The notes under the pieces are model-generated. The model saw only the letters and a list, made by a program, of their open reading frames with translations. It did not search any database and had not been told where the DNA came from. From Lachnospiraceae bacterium (GTDB lineage: Bacteria > Bacillota > Clostridia > Lachnospirales > Lachnospiraceae), in the NCBI GenBank assembly GCA_017470735.1, contig JAFUYB010000026.1:1-64000 (forward strand): 64,000 bases of DNA, given 5' to 3'. How positions within the stretch are numbered: the first letter of the stretch is position 1; the number at the start of each line of letters is the position of its first letter. A program made the translations under genes and the position numbers. This document shows, one piece after another, positions 42,001-49,847 of this stretch.

Positions 42001-42608
42001 CGGATGAGGAGACTGAGAATCTGTTTGATGTGGAAGAGGAAGAAGCTTATGTGCCGATGTTCATTTCGGGCAGGAAACCGGTTGTCGAAGGCGCGCAGAG
42101 AGGTACGGCGGTGCACCGGTATCTGGAGTGCTTTGATTTTACGGTTTCGCTGACAGACAAAGCGTACCGCGGACAGTTGTCCGTGATGCGGGAGGACGGC
42201 AGACTGTCCAAAGATGAAGAGGCGCTGCTGCCGGAGCAGGAGATTGTTACCTTTCTGCAATCGGATCTGGCAGGGCGGATGCATTCGGCGGCAGTCGGGG
42301 AGCATCTCGAAAAAGAGGCTGCGTTTGTGATGGCGGATGTGCCGTCGCATTTTATTGATGAAGCAGAGCCGTCGGACGAGGAGCCGATTTTGGTGCAGGG
42401 GATCATCGACGTATTTTTTGAAGAAGATGACGGGATCGTGCTGGTTGATTACAAGACCGACCGCATCCGGACTGGAGAGGAGCTGATCCGGCGGTATGAA
42501 AAGCAGATGCGGCTTTACGCCGACGCGCTGGAACGGACGCAGGATAAGCGGGTGAAGGAAATCATCTTGTACTCCTTCGCGCTGGGGGAGAGTGTTCTCG
42601 TGGTATAA
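39054..42608 (+). CDS. addA: ATP-dependent helicase/nuclease subunit A (AddA)
   Basis: This 1184-residue UvrD/Rep-type helicase has a C-terminal PD-(D/E)xK nuclease and resects DNA ends with AddB. Walker A is AAAGSGKTA (22-30). Helicase motifs follow: VTFTKAAAREM, MVDEYQDSNF, GDVKQSIYRFRQARP, LTIHKSKGLEYPVVF and VAMTRAKEKL. The nuclease centre is GIIDVFFEEDD then VDYKTD (about 1115-1135). It begins 21 bases after addB. Confidence 0.97.
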   Translation: MEWTKEQQQVIKQRHSDILVSAAAGSGKTAVLVERIIARVCDRSEPVDIDRILVVTFTKAAAREMKERIYLALEKAAAANPDDEHLAMQLALVHNAQISTIDGFCQYLIHNYFHEIGLDPASRIGDEGELVLLQNEIMEALLEEQYETADADFLALTDAFASRDRDDAVVGMIFGLHETAMSYPYPHKWLAGLSGAYEAEDEDMLAASGWMTELVLYCKGLLAGLQTEAGQLLAELCEGGQEHPYAEAVRADLQLISHLLACEDYRALQQAFSGIRFAALSRKKLPDEDTDERERYKNRRDAVKKELSAIQKDLLAKPLSEVYTELAMMAPYVRTLLALTAEYGRRYAAAKEARGVMDFSDLEHFALSVLVDEKTGERTPAAQKLSEYYAEIMVDEYQDSNFLQEMLLSSITKEADGAHNYFMVGDVKQSIYRFRQARPDIFIGKYRQFGGDDHNETLIGLDKNFRSRASVTDAVNAVFFPIMHPDMGGIEYDKAQSLKCGAAYPPDETNAFVTEILVSDAEEIEAGEFDSKHDYEAAVIATRIRKLLREAEVTDKETGKLRPVRLADIAILHRSANAVGRNYQEILKGYGIPAQIVSVTGYFSTIEVETMLALLRVLNNPAQDIALASVMKSALFSFSDEELARMRAAYPKEPFHRAVRQYAGETRDEKTVSFLEKLSRWRGQVGRMPLYELLSGILRETQYLSYISALTGGDVRRKNIEKLMELSVAYENTSYKGLFYFVRYIERLQKYEQDMGQAGTGSTEDAVSILTIHKSKGLEYPVVFLAGCGQKFRNNTDSMVLHPDFGIGLHAIDVKKRTKQNTLYRAFLSRLNTLEERGEELRVLYVAMTRAKEKLIVTAVLSNMEKTFAQKEAAEDGSLPLVRRLHASNYLELMLPGTRRRPGLFAVQTVTAQDLILAEVEEQAGQQQRLIELQSRMTEVSEANKTDCIRRISFSYPHPISSETKVKYSVSELKRRAMAEAFADEETENLFDVEEEEAYVPMFISGRKPVVEGAQRGTAVHRYLECFDFTVSLTDKAYRGQLSVMREDGRLSKDEEALLPEQEIVTFLQSDLAGRMHSAAVGEHLEKEAAFVMADVPSHFIDEAEPSDEEPILVQGIIDVFFEEDDGIVLVDYKTDRIRTGEELIRRYEKQMRLYADALERTQDKRVKEIILYSFALGESVLVV

Positions 42609-42667
42609 CGATAATATTGAAAATGGATCCAGACGGGAATCAATACTTTGTACAGTCGCTGGAAGTG

Positions 42668-42696
42668 TTGAAATCTTGGTAGCACAATGATAAAAT
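42668..42696 (+). promoter_or_regulatory. Promoter of the small toxin-like mRNA, locus 1
   Basis: TTGAAA (42668-42673), a 17-base spacer and TAAAAT (42691-42696) are the same boxes and spacing as the gap promoter. GGTAGCAC (42679-42686) in the spacer and GTGCTGCC (about 42714-42721) in the leader form an inverted repeat around the -10 box. Confidence 0.6.
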
Positions 42697-42783
42697 CAAG
42701 TCGGTGCTGCCAAGACGGTAGGCGGTTTGGCCCGTTTGAACTTCGGGGAGTATGCGTGCTTCTATCGGAAAGGAGGGCTGCTT

Positions 42784-42879
42784 ATGGATGTGGGTACTTT
42801 GGTAGGCGTTATTGCCTTGTGCGTCACTTGCTTTATGGCAGGCGTACAATACGGAAAAGACCATAGAAATAAGGAATAG
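42784..42879 (+). CDS. Small hydrophobic type I toxin-like peptide, locus 1
   Basis: This 31-residue peptide begins MDVGTLVGVIALCVTCFM and ends with the polar tail YGKDHRNKE. It is a single membrane helix with a charged C terminus, the plan of type I toxins such as TxpA/Fst-like peptides. A perfect AGGAGGG lies 6 bases upstream. The stop codon sits in the left arm of a hairpin, and a convergent minus-strand promoter would make an antisense RNA over the 3' end. No sequence family is firmly recognised. Confidence 0.65.
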   Translation: MDVGTLVGVIALCVTCFMAGVQYGKDHRNKE

Positions 42880-42907
42880 CCGCCCCCACCCAAGGACTGC
42901 GGCTATT
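42875..42907. terminator. Shared hairpin of locus 1
   Basis: AATAGCCGC (42875-42883) pairs with GCGGCTATT (42899-42907). It could terminate both convergent RNAs, though the T runs on either side are short. Confidence 0.55.
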
Positions 42908-42957
42908 TCGTAACTCTAGTGTGGGCTAACCGTCTGCTAGATGGTAGCACCTTATAT
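42875..42957 (-). ncRNA. Predicted antisense (antitoxin) RNA, locus 1
   Basis: On the minus strand TTGTCA (42992-42987), a 17-base spacer and TACACT (42969-42964) with a TGC extended -10 form a strong promoter. The RNA would run from about 42957 to the shared hairpin, roughly 83 bases, overlapping the last codons and 3' end of the toxin mRNA. It has no open frame with a ribosome binding site. Confidence 0.55.
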
Positions 42958-43026
42958 GTAGATAGTGTAGCATATTTTCTATAGATTGACAATGGAAAAA
43001 TTAGTGTATGCGAAAAGGAGAAATCT

Positions 43027-43281
43027 ATGTTTGACGAGGATGTTCTGAACGCATTTTTAGAGCAGCAGGGAAAGCTGTTTGAAGAGCCGGTCTGTGACAC
43101 ACCGGAGGGAGCGGAAGCTTTTTTGGAGGATGTCTGTGCCGTAGTCTGTGAAAATGAAGACGAGGTGCTCGAATATCTGGAAGAGGAGATGGACACGACG
43201 GAAATCTCAAAAGATGAAATCACAGAAATTGAAGAAGTGTTTGCCGTTGGAGACGGACGGTTTTTAGTCGTTGAGGGCTGA
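43027..43281 (+). CDS. Small acidic protein of unknown function
   Basis: This 84-residue, very acidic protein contains EDEVLEYLEEEMD and ITEIEEVFAV and has two cysteines but no metal-type motif. It has no signal or membrane segment. AAAGGAGAAA precedes the ATG at 43027. It ends one base before the parvulin lipoprotein gene and is probably translated with it. I do not recognise the family. Confidence 0.75.
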   Translation: MFDEDVLNAFLEQQGKLFEEPVCDTPEGAEAFLEDVCAVVCENEDEVLEYLEEEMDTTEISKDEITEIEEVFAVGDGRFLVVEG

Positions 43282-43282
43282 G

Positions 43283-44260
43283 ATGAAAAAGCAAAAATGC
43301 ATTGCAGTGATAGTGGCGGCGGCCATTCTGCTGTCCGGATGTTCGGTGGCAGGAAAAACAGTATTCTTTTCTTTTGCAGGACCATTCACCGTTTTTTCAA
43401 TAGGGCCGCTTTCGTGCGGACGAACCGAAGCAAAGGTCTATCTGGCGAATTACAAAAATCTTTATGGCAGGGTCGGCGATACGGATCTTTGGAACGGTGA
43501 TTTTGATACGACAGAAGTGGAGGAAGGCGTCAAGACGGCGGCGATCAACCATTTATCCAAGGTCTATTCGCTTGATCTGTACGCAAGGGAGAACGATATT
43601 GAGCTGGATGAAGACGAAAAGAATCAGGTGGCAGCCGCAGCCAAGGAATACACGGATTCGCTGAGTGAAACGGATGTGGATGCGACCGGGGCAAATCTCG
43701 GCAGTATCCGCAAGATGTATGAGCATTACGCGCTGGCGGAGAAGGTCTATTCGATGCTGATGGATTCGGTCGATGAAGAGGTCAGCGAAGATGAGGCGCG
43801 TATCATGGATGCCTATGTGCTCTATGTGACGGACAAAAAGACTTACCGCAGGCTGGCAAAGCAGATCAAAAACGGGGCGACCTTTGAGCGTCTGGTTTCA
43901 AGCTTCAGTGAAGGCGACAAAGGAGAGGTCTCATTTGGAAGAGGGACCTATCCCGAAGAGGTGGAGGAAGTCGCGTTCGCGCTGGAGGATGATGAGATTT
44001 CCGACGGAATCGAAACGGACGACGGCTATTATTTTGTACAGTGCATCGACAAGTACAACGAAGAGCTTTCCGAGGAGAATAAAAAGAAGATCATCGCCGG
44101 ACGAAAGGAAGACCTCGTACAGAATATTGTCAGCGATCAATATGACAAATACGACTCACAGATCAACACAAAGCTGTGGGAGCGGATGCATATTGAAACG
44201 AAAGATGATGTGCAGACAGATTCGTTTTTTGTGACGATTGAAAATTATTTATCGTATTGA
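43283..44260 (+). CDS. PrsA-like peptidylprolyl isomerase lipoprotein
   Basis: This 325-residue extracellular foldase candidate has a lipoprotein signal ending LLSGC (Cys18 or so). An N-terminal helical SurA-like segment follows, then a parvulin-type rotamase region around YVTDKKTYRRLAKQIKNG, FSEGDKGEVSFGRGTYP and DGYYFVQCID. It assists folding of secreted proteins outside the membrane. The ATG at 43283 follows GAGGG. Its last 23 bases, including the stop codon, are part of the 79-bp duplication made by the downstream insertion sequence, but the gene itself is intact. Confidence 0.85.
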   Translation: MKKQKCIAVIVAAAILLSGCSVAGKTVFFSFAGPFTVFSIGPLSCGRTEAKVYLANYKNLYGRVGDTDLWNGDFDTTEVEEGVKTAAINHLSKVYSLDLYARENDIELDEDEKNQVAAAAKEYTDSLSETDVDATGANLGSIRKMYEHYALAEKVYSMLMDSVDEEVSEDEARIMDAYVLYVTDKKTYRRLAKQIKNGATFERLVSSFSEGDKGEVSFGRGTYPEEVEEVAFALEDDEISDGIETDDGYYFVQCIDKYNEELSEENKKKIIAGRKEDLVQNIVSDQYDKYDSQINTKLWERMHIETKDDVQTDSFFVTIENYLSY

Positions 44261-44316
44261 ACCTGAATTGAATGCAAAAAATAATGGTTGTGTCCTTTTT
44301 GAAATTCAAGTATAAT
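44238..44316 (+). repeat. Left copy of the 79-bp direct repeat (target duplication)
   Basis: Identical over 79 bases to 46420-46498. It contains the last codons of the parvulin gene and a full copy of the rubrerythrin promoter (TTGTGT, 17 bases, TATAAT), whose -10 box ends exactly at the insertion sequence boundary. From here transcription would run into the element antisense to its transposase. Confidence 0.9.
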
Positions 44317-46419
44317 CCCGTCTTTGACAGTTCAGAAGAGAAGAAGAGCCATTAACCCCTGTAATAGCAAGGGCTGGTGGCTCTTTAGAATTATGCGAAA
44401 ATGTTGTATATGTGGTTTACTGCAAAATTTTCTTTATTTTTTTGTTCAGATCCTTGGGACGATAGTGGGCAAAGTCGATACCGAGTGATGTGAGCAGCTC
44501 CAATGCATCCAGTGTTTTGCTTCCGGTATAGAGAGCCATATACTCCATGTCGTGCACATTTGCGACATTCATAACCCTGAGCGTTTCAATAAGGTTATCA
44601 GTGGTTATATGTGTATTCTGGTCATCAAGCAGACATTCCAATAATCTGTATACAAGCAAAGCCATATAGCAGATCATAAAATGCGCTTTTATCCTTCTGG
44701 GTGCACTGTGGTTTATGGGTCTGCCATTAAAGTTCGTTTTCATTATGCGGAAGCAATCTTCTATGATGTAGCGTTTATGTGAGATTGCGAGTATATCTTT
44801 AGCAGGATCATCAAGGTTAGTTGCAACGGCATAATAACCATCATACTTTTCTTCTTCAGCTATTTTTGCTTCGTCAATCTCATAGGATATTTCCGCTTTT
44901 TCACCTGATTTTGTTTTGGAAATACGCTTCATGAATCGTCTTACATCATTAGGCCCCTTCTTTATTTCTTCGGGGTCCTTTGTCTGTATCAGTTTCTTCG
45001 CTCTTTCAATCTGACGGTTTCTGACAGTGCGCTGGTATTCCATCATCTTTCTTGAAAAAGTAACGATTATACGCTGTGGCAGGAGGGCTTTTACTTTCAC
45101 GCGCCGGATTTTGCCGTTCTTCAGTATCTTGTCTTCGTACAGTCCCAGATCAACGGTTTTATCGGCTGTAAAAATCTTGTAGGCAAAGTCATTATACAGA
45201 TCCCTGTTCTTTTCGTCGAAGCGGTCAAAGTTTTTCATTTTTTCTATGGAAACTTCAGAGTCATCAGAGAGGAGCCTGTAGTCGTTGTCATTAAAGACAG
45301 CCTGTTTCAATGTGTCGGATAATTTTTTGACAGACTGCGTGACGATGAAAGACCGGCCGCCCATACTGTTAAACTGGCGGATGTGATACGATCCGAGCCC
45401 GGCATCTGCACAGTAGATAAATCTTGAACTTCCTATCATCTTTGTGATCTCTTTTTCGAGAGGGATAGCGGTGACCTGTTCGCTGGTGTTTCCGGGATGA
45501 ATACACATGCTTATCGGTATGCCGCGACGGTCCATGAATAATCCCATTTCAACAATGGGATTTGGTCTGTGTTCTTTACCTGGCCCATATTTCCTAAGTC
45601 CCTGTATGATCTCGCCCGTGACTTCGTCTATAATCTCTTCATCTTCAGATTCGCATTCACAATAAAAGTTTGTGCAGTCATAATATAAAACCGATGGGTC
45701 GCGTTCTATAACGTTGTTACTTTTCTGATAGAGCCAGGAAAGATAGCTGTCATAGTTTTCTTCCAGTATATCCATGAACCTCATTATATGCTGATAATCG
45801 AAAGACGGCTTTTCGTAGTAGGAATCAAGACTGTCCCAAGTACCAAGTTTGGACTTTGGGTCAAGTATTCTCGCATATGTAAGAAAGCGGAAGATAGTAT
45901 AACAGTCAAATGTATTCTTCCTGCCTTCTGTAATAGAATTAAAGAACTTCTTTAACTGAAGGTCTTTCATGATGTTTTGGAGATAGAAATAGCCGATGTT
46001 TGTACTTGTTGACGAGCTCTTGTCATCATCAGAGGATTTTACCTTCTCATTAAAATTTACTTTTAATTCATAGTCTGCCTTGCCAACGCGGTATTCCTCG
46101 TTCATCTTCCGGATTTCTTCCCGGACATAAGCGAGAGGATCATCAGTAATCTTTAAGAGTTCTGAATGCTTGCCGAATTTTTTTACATTCCGTGTCGAGG
46201 TCTTTTTGCCGTTACGAAATCCCTGCTGGGCATAGTAGGTAGGGTCTTTGCTTTTTTTATCGTAGAATAGTTTCATATGCACCCCCATGCAAGATAAGGT
46301 ATGTTCTATATAATAATATACAACATATACAACAAAATGTCAAGTAGGGGTTGACATAAAAAATACCGCCGTTAGGCGGTTTGATGGGATTTGATCGATA
46401 TTTAACTGTCAAAGTGCCG
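44317..46419 (-). mobile_element. IS1634-type insertion sequence (about 2.1 kb)
   Basis: The segment between the two 79-bp repeats holds one transposase gene. Imperfect terminal inverted repeats share CTTTGACAGTT: left end about 44322-44332, right end complement about 46404-46414. A hairpin after the transposase stop (AAGAGCCA/TGGCTCTT, about 44343-44384) may end its transcript. IS1634-family elements are known for unusually long target duplications, which fits. Confidence 0.9.
44417..46276 (-). CDS. IS1634-family DDE transposase
   Basis: This 619-residue transposase of the IS4-related DDE class has catalytic acidic residues in VLYYDCTNFYCE (first Asp), IYCADAGLGSYH (second Asp) and RYIIEDCFRIMK (Glu), the last being the YREK-like region. 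Either of two starts (46288 or 46276) is possible; GGGGGTG precedes the second. The gene is uninterrupted, so the element may be active. It is AT-richer than its flanks. Confidence 0.92.
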   Translation of the reverse strand: MKLFYDKKSKDPTYYAQQGFRNGKKTSTRNVKKFGKHSELLKITDDPLAYVREEIRKMNEEYRVGKADYELKVNFNEKVKSSDDDKSSSTSTNIGYFYLQNIMKDLQLKKFFNSITEGRKNTFDCYTIFRFLTYARILDPKSKLGTWDSLDSYYEKPSFDYQHIMRFMDILEENYDSYLSWLYQKSNNVIERDPSVLYYDCTNFYCECESEDEEIIDEVTGEIIQGLRKYGPGKEHRPNPIVEMGLFMDRRGIPISMCIHPGNTSEQVTAIPLEKEITKMIGSSRFIYCADAGLGSYHIRQFNSMGGRSFIVTQSVKKLSDTLKQAVFNDNDYRLLSDDSEVSIEKMKNFDRFDEKNRDLYNDFAYKIFTADKTVDLGLYEDKILKNGKIRRVKVKALLPQRIIVTFSRKMMEYQRTVRNRQIERAKKLIQTKDPEEIKKGPNDVRRFMKRISKTKSGEKAEISYEIDEAKIAEEEKYDGYYAVATNLDDPAKDILAISHKRYIIEDCFRIMKTNFNGRPINHSAPRRIKAHFMICYMALLVYRLLECLLDDQNTHITTDNLIETLRVMNVANVHDMEYMALYTGSKTLDALELLTSLGIDFAHYRPKDLNKKIKKILQ

Positions 46420-46498
46420 TTGAAAATTATTTATCGTATTGAACCTGAATTGAATGCAAAAAATAATGGTTGTGTCCTTTTTGAAATTCAAGTATAAT
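46420..46498 (+). repeat. Right copy of the 79-bp direct repeat
   Basis: An exact copy of 44238-44316. It begins with a 3' remnant of the parvulin gene (last seven codons and stop) and ends with the TATAAT that serves rubrerythrin, showing that the element landed in the intergenic region between the parvulin and rubrerythrin genes. Confidence 0.9.
46470..46498 (+). promoter_or_regulatory. Rubrerythrin promoter (within the right repeat)
   Basis: TTGTGT (46470-46475), a 17-base spacer and TATAAT (46493-46498). An identical copy at 44288-44316 is stranded upstream of the insertion sequence. Confidence 0.6.
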
Positions 46499-46542
46499 AT
46501 TTTTGTTTATGAAAAGCAGGTACCAGTAAAGGAGGAGACATT

Positions 46543-47082
46543 ATGGCAAATCAATACGCAGGGACACAGACAGAGAAGAATCTGCAGGCGGCGTTTGCAG
46601 GTGAGTCACAGGCGAGGAACAAATATACATACTATGCGTCAGTGGCAAAGAAAGAGGGCTACGAGCAGATTTCCGCGCTGTTTTTAAAGACCGCTGACAA
46701 TGAAAAGGAGCATGCGAAGCTCTGGTTCAAGGAGCTGGACGGCATCGGCACGACAGCGGAGAATTTAAAAGCTGCCGCAGACGGCGAGAACTATGAGTGG
46801 ACGGATATGTACGAGGGCTTTGCCAAGACTGCCGAGGAGGAAGGATTCAAGGCTCTGGCTGCAAAGTTCCGCATGGTCGCTGAGATTGAAAAGAAGCATG
46901 AGGAGCGTTACCGCGCGCTTTTGAAGAATGTCGAGACCGCGCAGGTCTTTGAAAAGAGCGAGGTCAAGGTCTGGGAGTGCCGCAACTGCGGTCATATCGT
47001 TGTTGGCACAAAGGCTCCGGGCAAGTGTCCGGTCTGCCTGCATGACCAGAGCTTCTTTGAGATCCATGAGGAAAATTATTAA
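46543..47082 (+). CDS. rbr: Rubrerythrin
   Basis: This 179-residue non-haem iron peroxidase protects anaerobes from hydrogen peroxide. The N-terminal ferritin-like di-iron domain shows [24 protein letters not shown] and [10 protein letters not shown], supplying the Glu/His ligands. The C-terminal rubredoxin-like domain has CRNCGH and CPVC. AAAGGAGGAG precedes the start. It is a single-gene unit with its own promoter and terminator; the rubredoxin at 4.7 kb may be an electron donor. Confidence 0.96.
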   Translation: MANQYAGTQTEKNLQAAFAGESQARNKYTYYASVAKKEGYEQISALFLKTADNEKEHAKLWFKELDGIGTTAENLKAAADGENYEWTDMYEGFAKTAEEEGFKALAAKFRMVAEIEKKHEERYRALLKNVETAQVFEKSEVKVWECRNCGHIVVGTKAPGKCPVCLHDQSFFEIHEENY

Positions 47083-47098
47083 TCAGGTTATGGTCTTT

Positions 47099-47129
47099 AA
47101 AGGGAGTGTCGGCAGCGGCACTCCTTTTT
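47099..47129 (+). terminator. Terminator after rubrerythrin
   Basis: GGAGTG (47103-47108) with CACTCC (47119-47124), extended by weaker pairs, is followed by T5. Confidence 0.8.
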
Positions 47130-47151
47130 ACATTGAACACTTAATGATACT

Positions 47152-49818
47152 ATGGAAAAGGAAGCAGGAAAGCAGATCACAATAGGAATCGTGGCGCATG
47201 TGGACGCGGGTAAGACAACGCTCTCTGAGGCACTGCTGTACGCGTCGGGAGCGATCCGCGCGGCAGGACGGGTCGACCATGGGGATTCGCATCTGGATAC
47301 GGATGAGATGGAGCGCAAACGGGGGATTACCGTATTCAGCGCCCAGGCATCCTTTGTGACAGGGGATACGGAAATTATACTTTTAGACACACCGGGACAT
47401 GCTGATTTCGCGGCAGAGACGGAACGGGTGCTGCCGGTATTGGATTACGCCGTGCTTCTGGTGTCTGCGGCAGAAGGCGTGCAGAGCCACACCAAGACCT
47501 TGTGGAAGCTGCTGGAGCGGTATGATATTCCGGCCTTTGTGTTTTTTAATAAAATGGATATCGCAACGGCGTCGGAGGATGAGCTGATCGCGGAAATGAC
47601 GGAGACCTTCGGCGACGGTTTTGTGCCGTTTTCGGGTGGGCTTACGGAAGAGCAGCTCGAAGAAATCGCGCTAACCGATGAAAAGGTAATGGAGCGGTTT
47701 CTGGAAGACGGTATTTTGACGGATGGTGAAATTGCGGGTCTGATACGCAAACGCAGTCTGTTTCCCTGCTTTTTCGGTTCGGCGCTGCGGCAGAATGGTG
47801 TGGAGCCTTTTTTGACCGGACTGGACCGCTATACAGCGGAGCGGGAGTTTTACGACGAATTTGCGGCACGGGTATTTAAGATCACGACGGATGAGCAGGG
47901 AAAGCGGCTGACACATCTGCGGGTGACCGGCGGGACGCTTGCGATCCGGCAGGAGATTTCCGGGACGGTTCCCATAGAAGATGACGACGCGGAAGGGGAA
48001 GCGGACAGCGGACAAAATGAATGGTCGGAAAAGATCAGCGAGATCCGGAAATACGATGGTGAGCGTTTCCGGATGCTGCAGACAGCGGAGGCAGGCGATG
48101 TCGTTACGGTCTGCGGGCTGTCCTATACGCAGCCGGGAATGGGGCTTGGGGCGGAAACGGAGGATGTTTTCCCGACACTGGTTCCTGTACTAACATACCA
48201 GATCTTTTTTGCGGGCAATATTGATCCCGTCAGCGCGTTCCGCAAAATCCGTGTACTCGAGGATGAACTGCCGGAACTGTCCCTGCGGTGGGATGCGCAG
48301 GTGCGGGGGATCTTTGTCAAATTGATGGGCGAGGTGCAGACCGAGATATTGGCAGCGATCCTGCACGACCGTTTTGGTTATGTCGTGGAGTTTGGCCCGG
48401 GGCAGATCGCCTATCGGGAAACGATCGCGGATGTGACCGAAGGGGTCGGGCATTTTGAACCGCTGCGTCACTATGCGGAAGTGCATCTGAAGCTGGAACC
48501 GGGCGAGCGAGGGAGCGGGCTGGAGTTTGCGACGGACTGCTCCGAGGATACTCTGGCCAAAAATTGGCAGAGGCTGATCATGACCCATCTGCGGGAGCGG
48601 CAGCACAGGGGCGTGCTGACGGGCTCGCCAATCACGGATATGAAGATTACGGTCATTGCGGGAAAGGCGCACGCCAAGCATACGATGGGCGGTGATTTCC
48701 GGCAGGCGACCTACCGTGCCGTGCGCCAGGGACTGATGAAAGCGGAAAGCGTGCTTTTGGAGCCGTATTACCGGTTTACCCTCGAAATTCCGTCGTCGCG
48801 GATCGGCAGGGCGATGACGGATATCGACGCGATGTGCGGAAAATGCGAAGCGCCGGAAAATGACGGGGAGACGGCGGTGCTTTCAGGCGTGGCGCCGGTG
48901 GCTTCGATGCACGGTTATGCGAATGAGGTTGCGGCGTATACGGCTGGAGAGGGGAGGCTGTCGCTTGCGGTGGCAGGGTATTTTGCCTGCCACAATGCCG
49001 ATGAGGTGATCGCGGAGAGGGGGTATGATCCCGAGGCGGATCTTCGGAATCCGACAGGATCGGTCTTTTGCACGCATGGCGCCGGATTTGTCGTTCCGTG
49101 GGATCAGGTCGAAGAGTATATGCATATCGAACACGCCCTTTTGGAAGGGACGGCAGAGGATGTGGAATACCAGATGCCGATTGCCGTACCAAAGGGTGCC
49201 GCGAGCCGTCAGTACCGTGGTACGCTTGAAGAGGACGCGGAGCTGTTTGCGATTTTTGAGCGGGAATTCGGACCGGTAAAGCGCAGGCGGTTTGCGGAAA
49301 GTAGGGAGATTGCCGCGCCAAGCGGACCGGATCTGGGAAGGACTTCGGAAAAATACCGGCAGAAGGCAGCGGAGCGCGAGGCGAAAAAGAGGGCAGCGCG
49401 GAAGCATTATCTATTGGTGGACGGCTACAATGTGATCCACACATGGGAGGATTTAAAGGCTCTGGCGAATGAAGATCTGTCGGCGGCGCGCGGAAAGCTG
49501 GCGGATGCCTTGTGCAATTACCAGGGGTTCACAGGGCGTGAGACGATCCTGGTCTTTGACGCGTACAAGGTGCCGGGCGGGGTCGGCAGTGTGGTAAAAT
49601 ACCACAACATTTATATTATCTATACGAAAGAGGCGGAGACAGCGGACGCCTATATTGAAAAGGCGACACACGAGATGGCAAAGGATAATGATGTGACGGT
49701 CGTGACTTCGGACGGGATGGTGCAGCTGATCGTGCTGGGAGCGGGGGCTGTGAGGATGTCATCGAGGGAGCTGCTTTTGGATATGGAACGGGTCAGTGAG
49801 GAAGGGCTGTCAAAATAG
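47152..49818 (+). CDS. TetM-like ribosome-binding GTPase fused to a Rae1/YacP-like NYN endonuclease
   Basis: This 888-residue fusion has an EF-G/TetM-type GTPase at residues about 8-700: AHVDAGKTT (15-23), RGIT (57-60), DTPGH (79-83) and NKMD (133-136), then domains II to V. TetM-like segments such as GQIAYRETI and LLEPYYRFTLEIP are present. A charged linker (about 715-750) leads to a NYN/PIN-type nuclease domain (752-888) starting HYLLVDGYNVIH, with acidic residues Asp757, Asp803, Asp832 and Asp854, as in the A-site mRNase Rae1 (YacP). It probably binds the ribosome and cuts mRNA or another RNA there. A plain tetracycline-protection role seems unlikely because of the nuclease. Confidence 0.9.
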   Translation: MEKEAGKQITIGIVAHVDAGKTTLSEALLYASGAIRAAGRVDHGDSHLDTDEMERKRGITVFSAQASFVTGDTEIILLDTPGHADFAAETERVLPVLDYAVLLVSAAEGVQSHTKTLWKLLERYDIPAFVFFNKMDIATASEDELIAEMTETFGDGFVPFSGGLTEEQLEEIALTDEKVMERFLEDGILTDGEIAGLIRKRSLFPCFFGSALRQNGVEPFLTGLDRYTAEREFYDEFAARVFKITTDEQGKRLTHLRVTGGTLAIRQEISGTVPIEDDDAEGEADSGQNEWSEKISEIRKYDGERFRMLQTAEAGDVVTVCGLSYTQPGMGLGAETEDVFPTLVPVLTYQIFFAGNIDPVSAFRKIRVLEDELPELSLRWDAQVRGIFVKLMGEVQTEILAAILHDRFGYVVEFGPGQIAYRETIADVTEGVGHFEPLRHYAEVHLKLEPGERGSGLEFATDCSEDTLAKNWQRLIMTHLRERQHRGVLTGSPITDMKITVIAGKAHAKHTMGGDFRQATYRAVRQGLMKAESVLLEPYYRFTLEIPSSRIGRAMTDIDAMCGKCEAPENDGETAVLSGVAPVASMHGYANEVAAYTAGEGRLSLAVAGYFACHNADEVIAERGYDPEADLRNPTGSVFCTHGAGFVVPWDQVEEYMHIEHALLEGTAEDVEYQMPIAVPKGAASRQYRGTLEEDAELFAIFEREFGPVKRRRFAESREIAAPSGPDLGRTSEKYRQKAAEREAKKRAARKHYLLVDGYNVIHTWEDLKALANEDLSAARGKLADALCNYQGFTGRETILVFDAYKVPGGVGSVVKYHNIYIIYTKEAETADAYIEKATHEMAKDNDVTVVTSDGMVQLIVLGAGAVRMSSRELLLDMERVSEEGLSK

Positions 49819-49847
49819 CGCGGAAAAAAGAGAGGAGAACAGCTATT

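Noticed and set aside
46454..46687. A 77-codon frame starting in the duplicated repeat and running into rubrerythrin
   Set aside because: It is out of frame with the conserved rubrerythrin protein, which has its own ideal ribosome binding site. It arises from the duplicated intergenic sequence.
47152..49818. Simple tetracycline-resistance gene
   Set aside because: The GTPase part is TetM-like, but the fused nuclease domain, chromosomal context and absence of mobile flanks make a resistance role unsupported.
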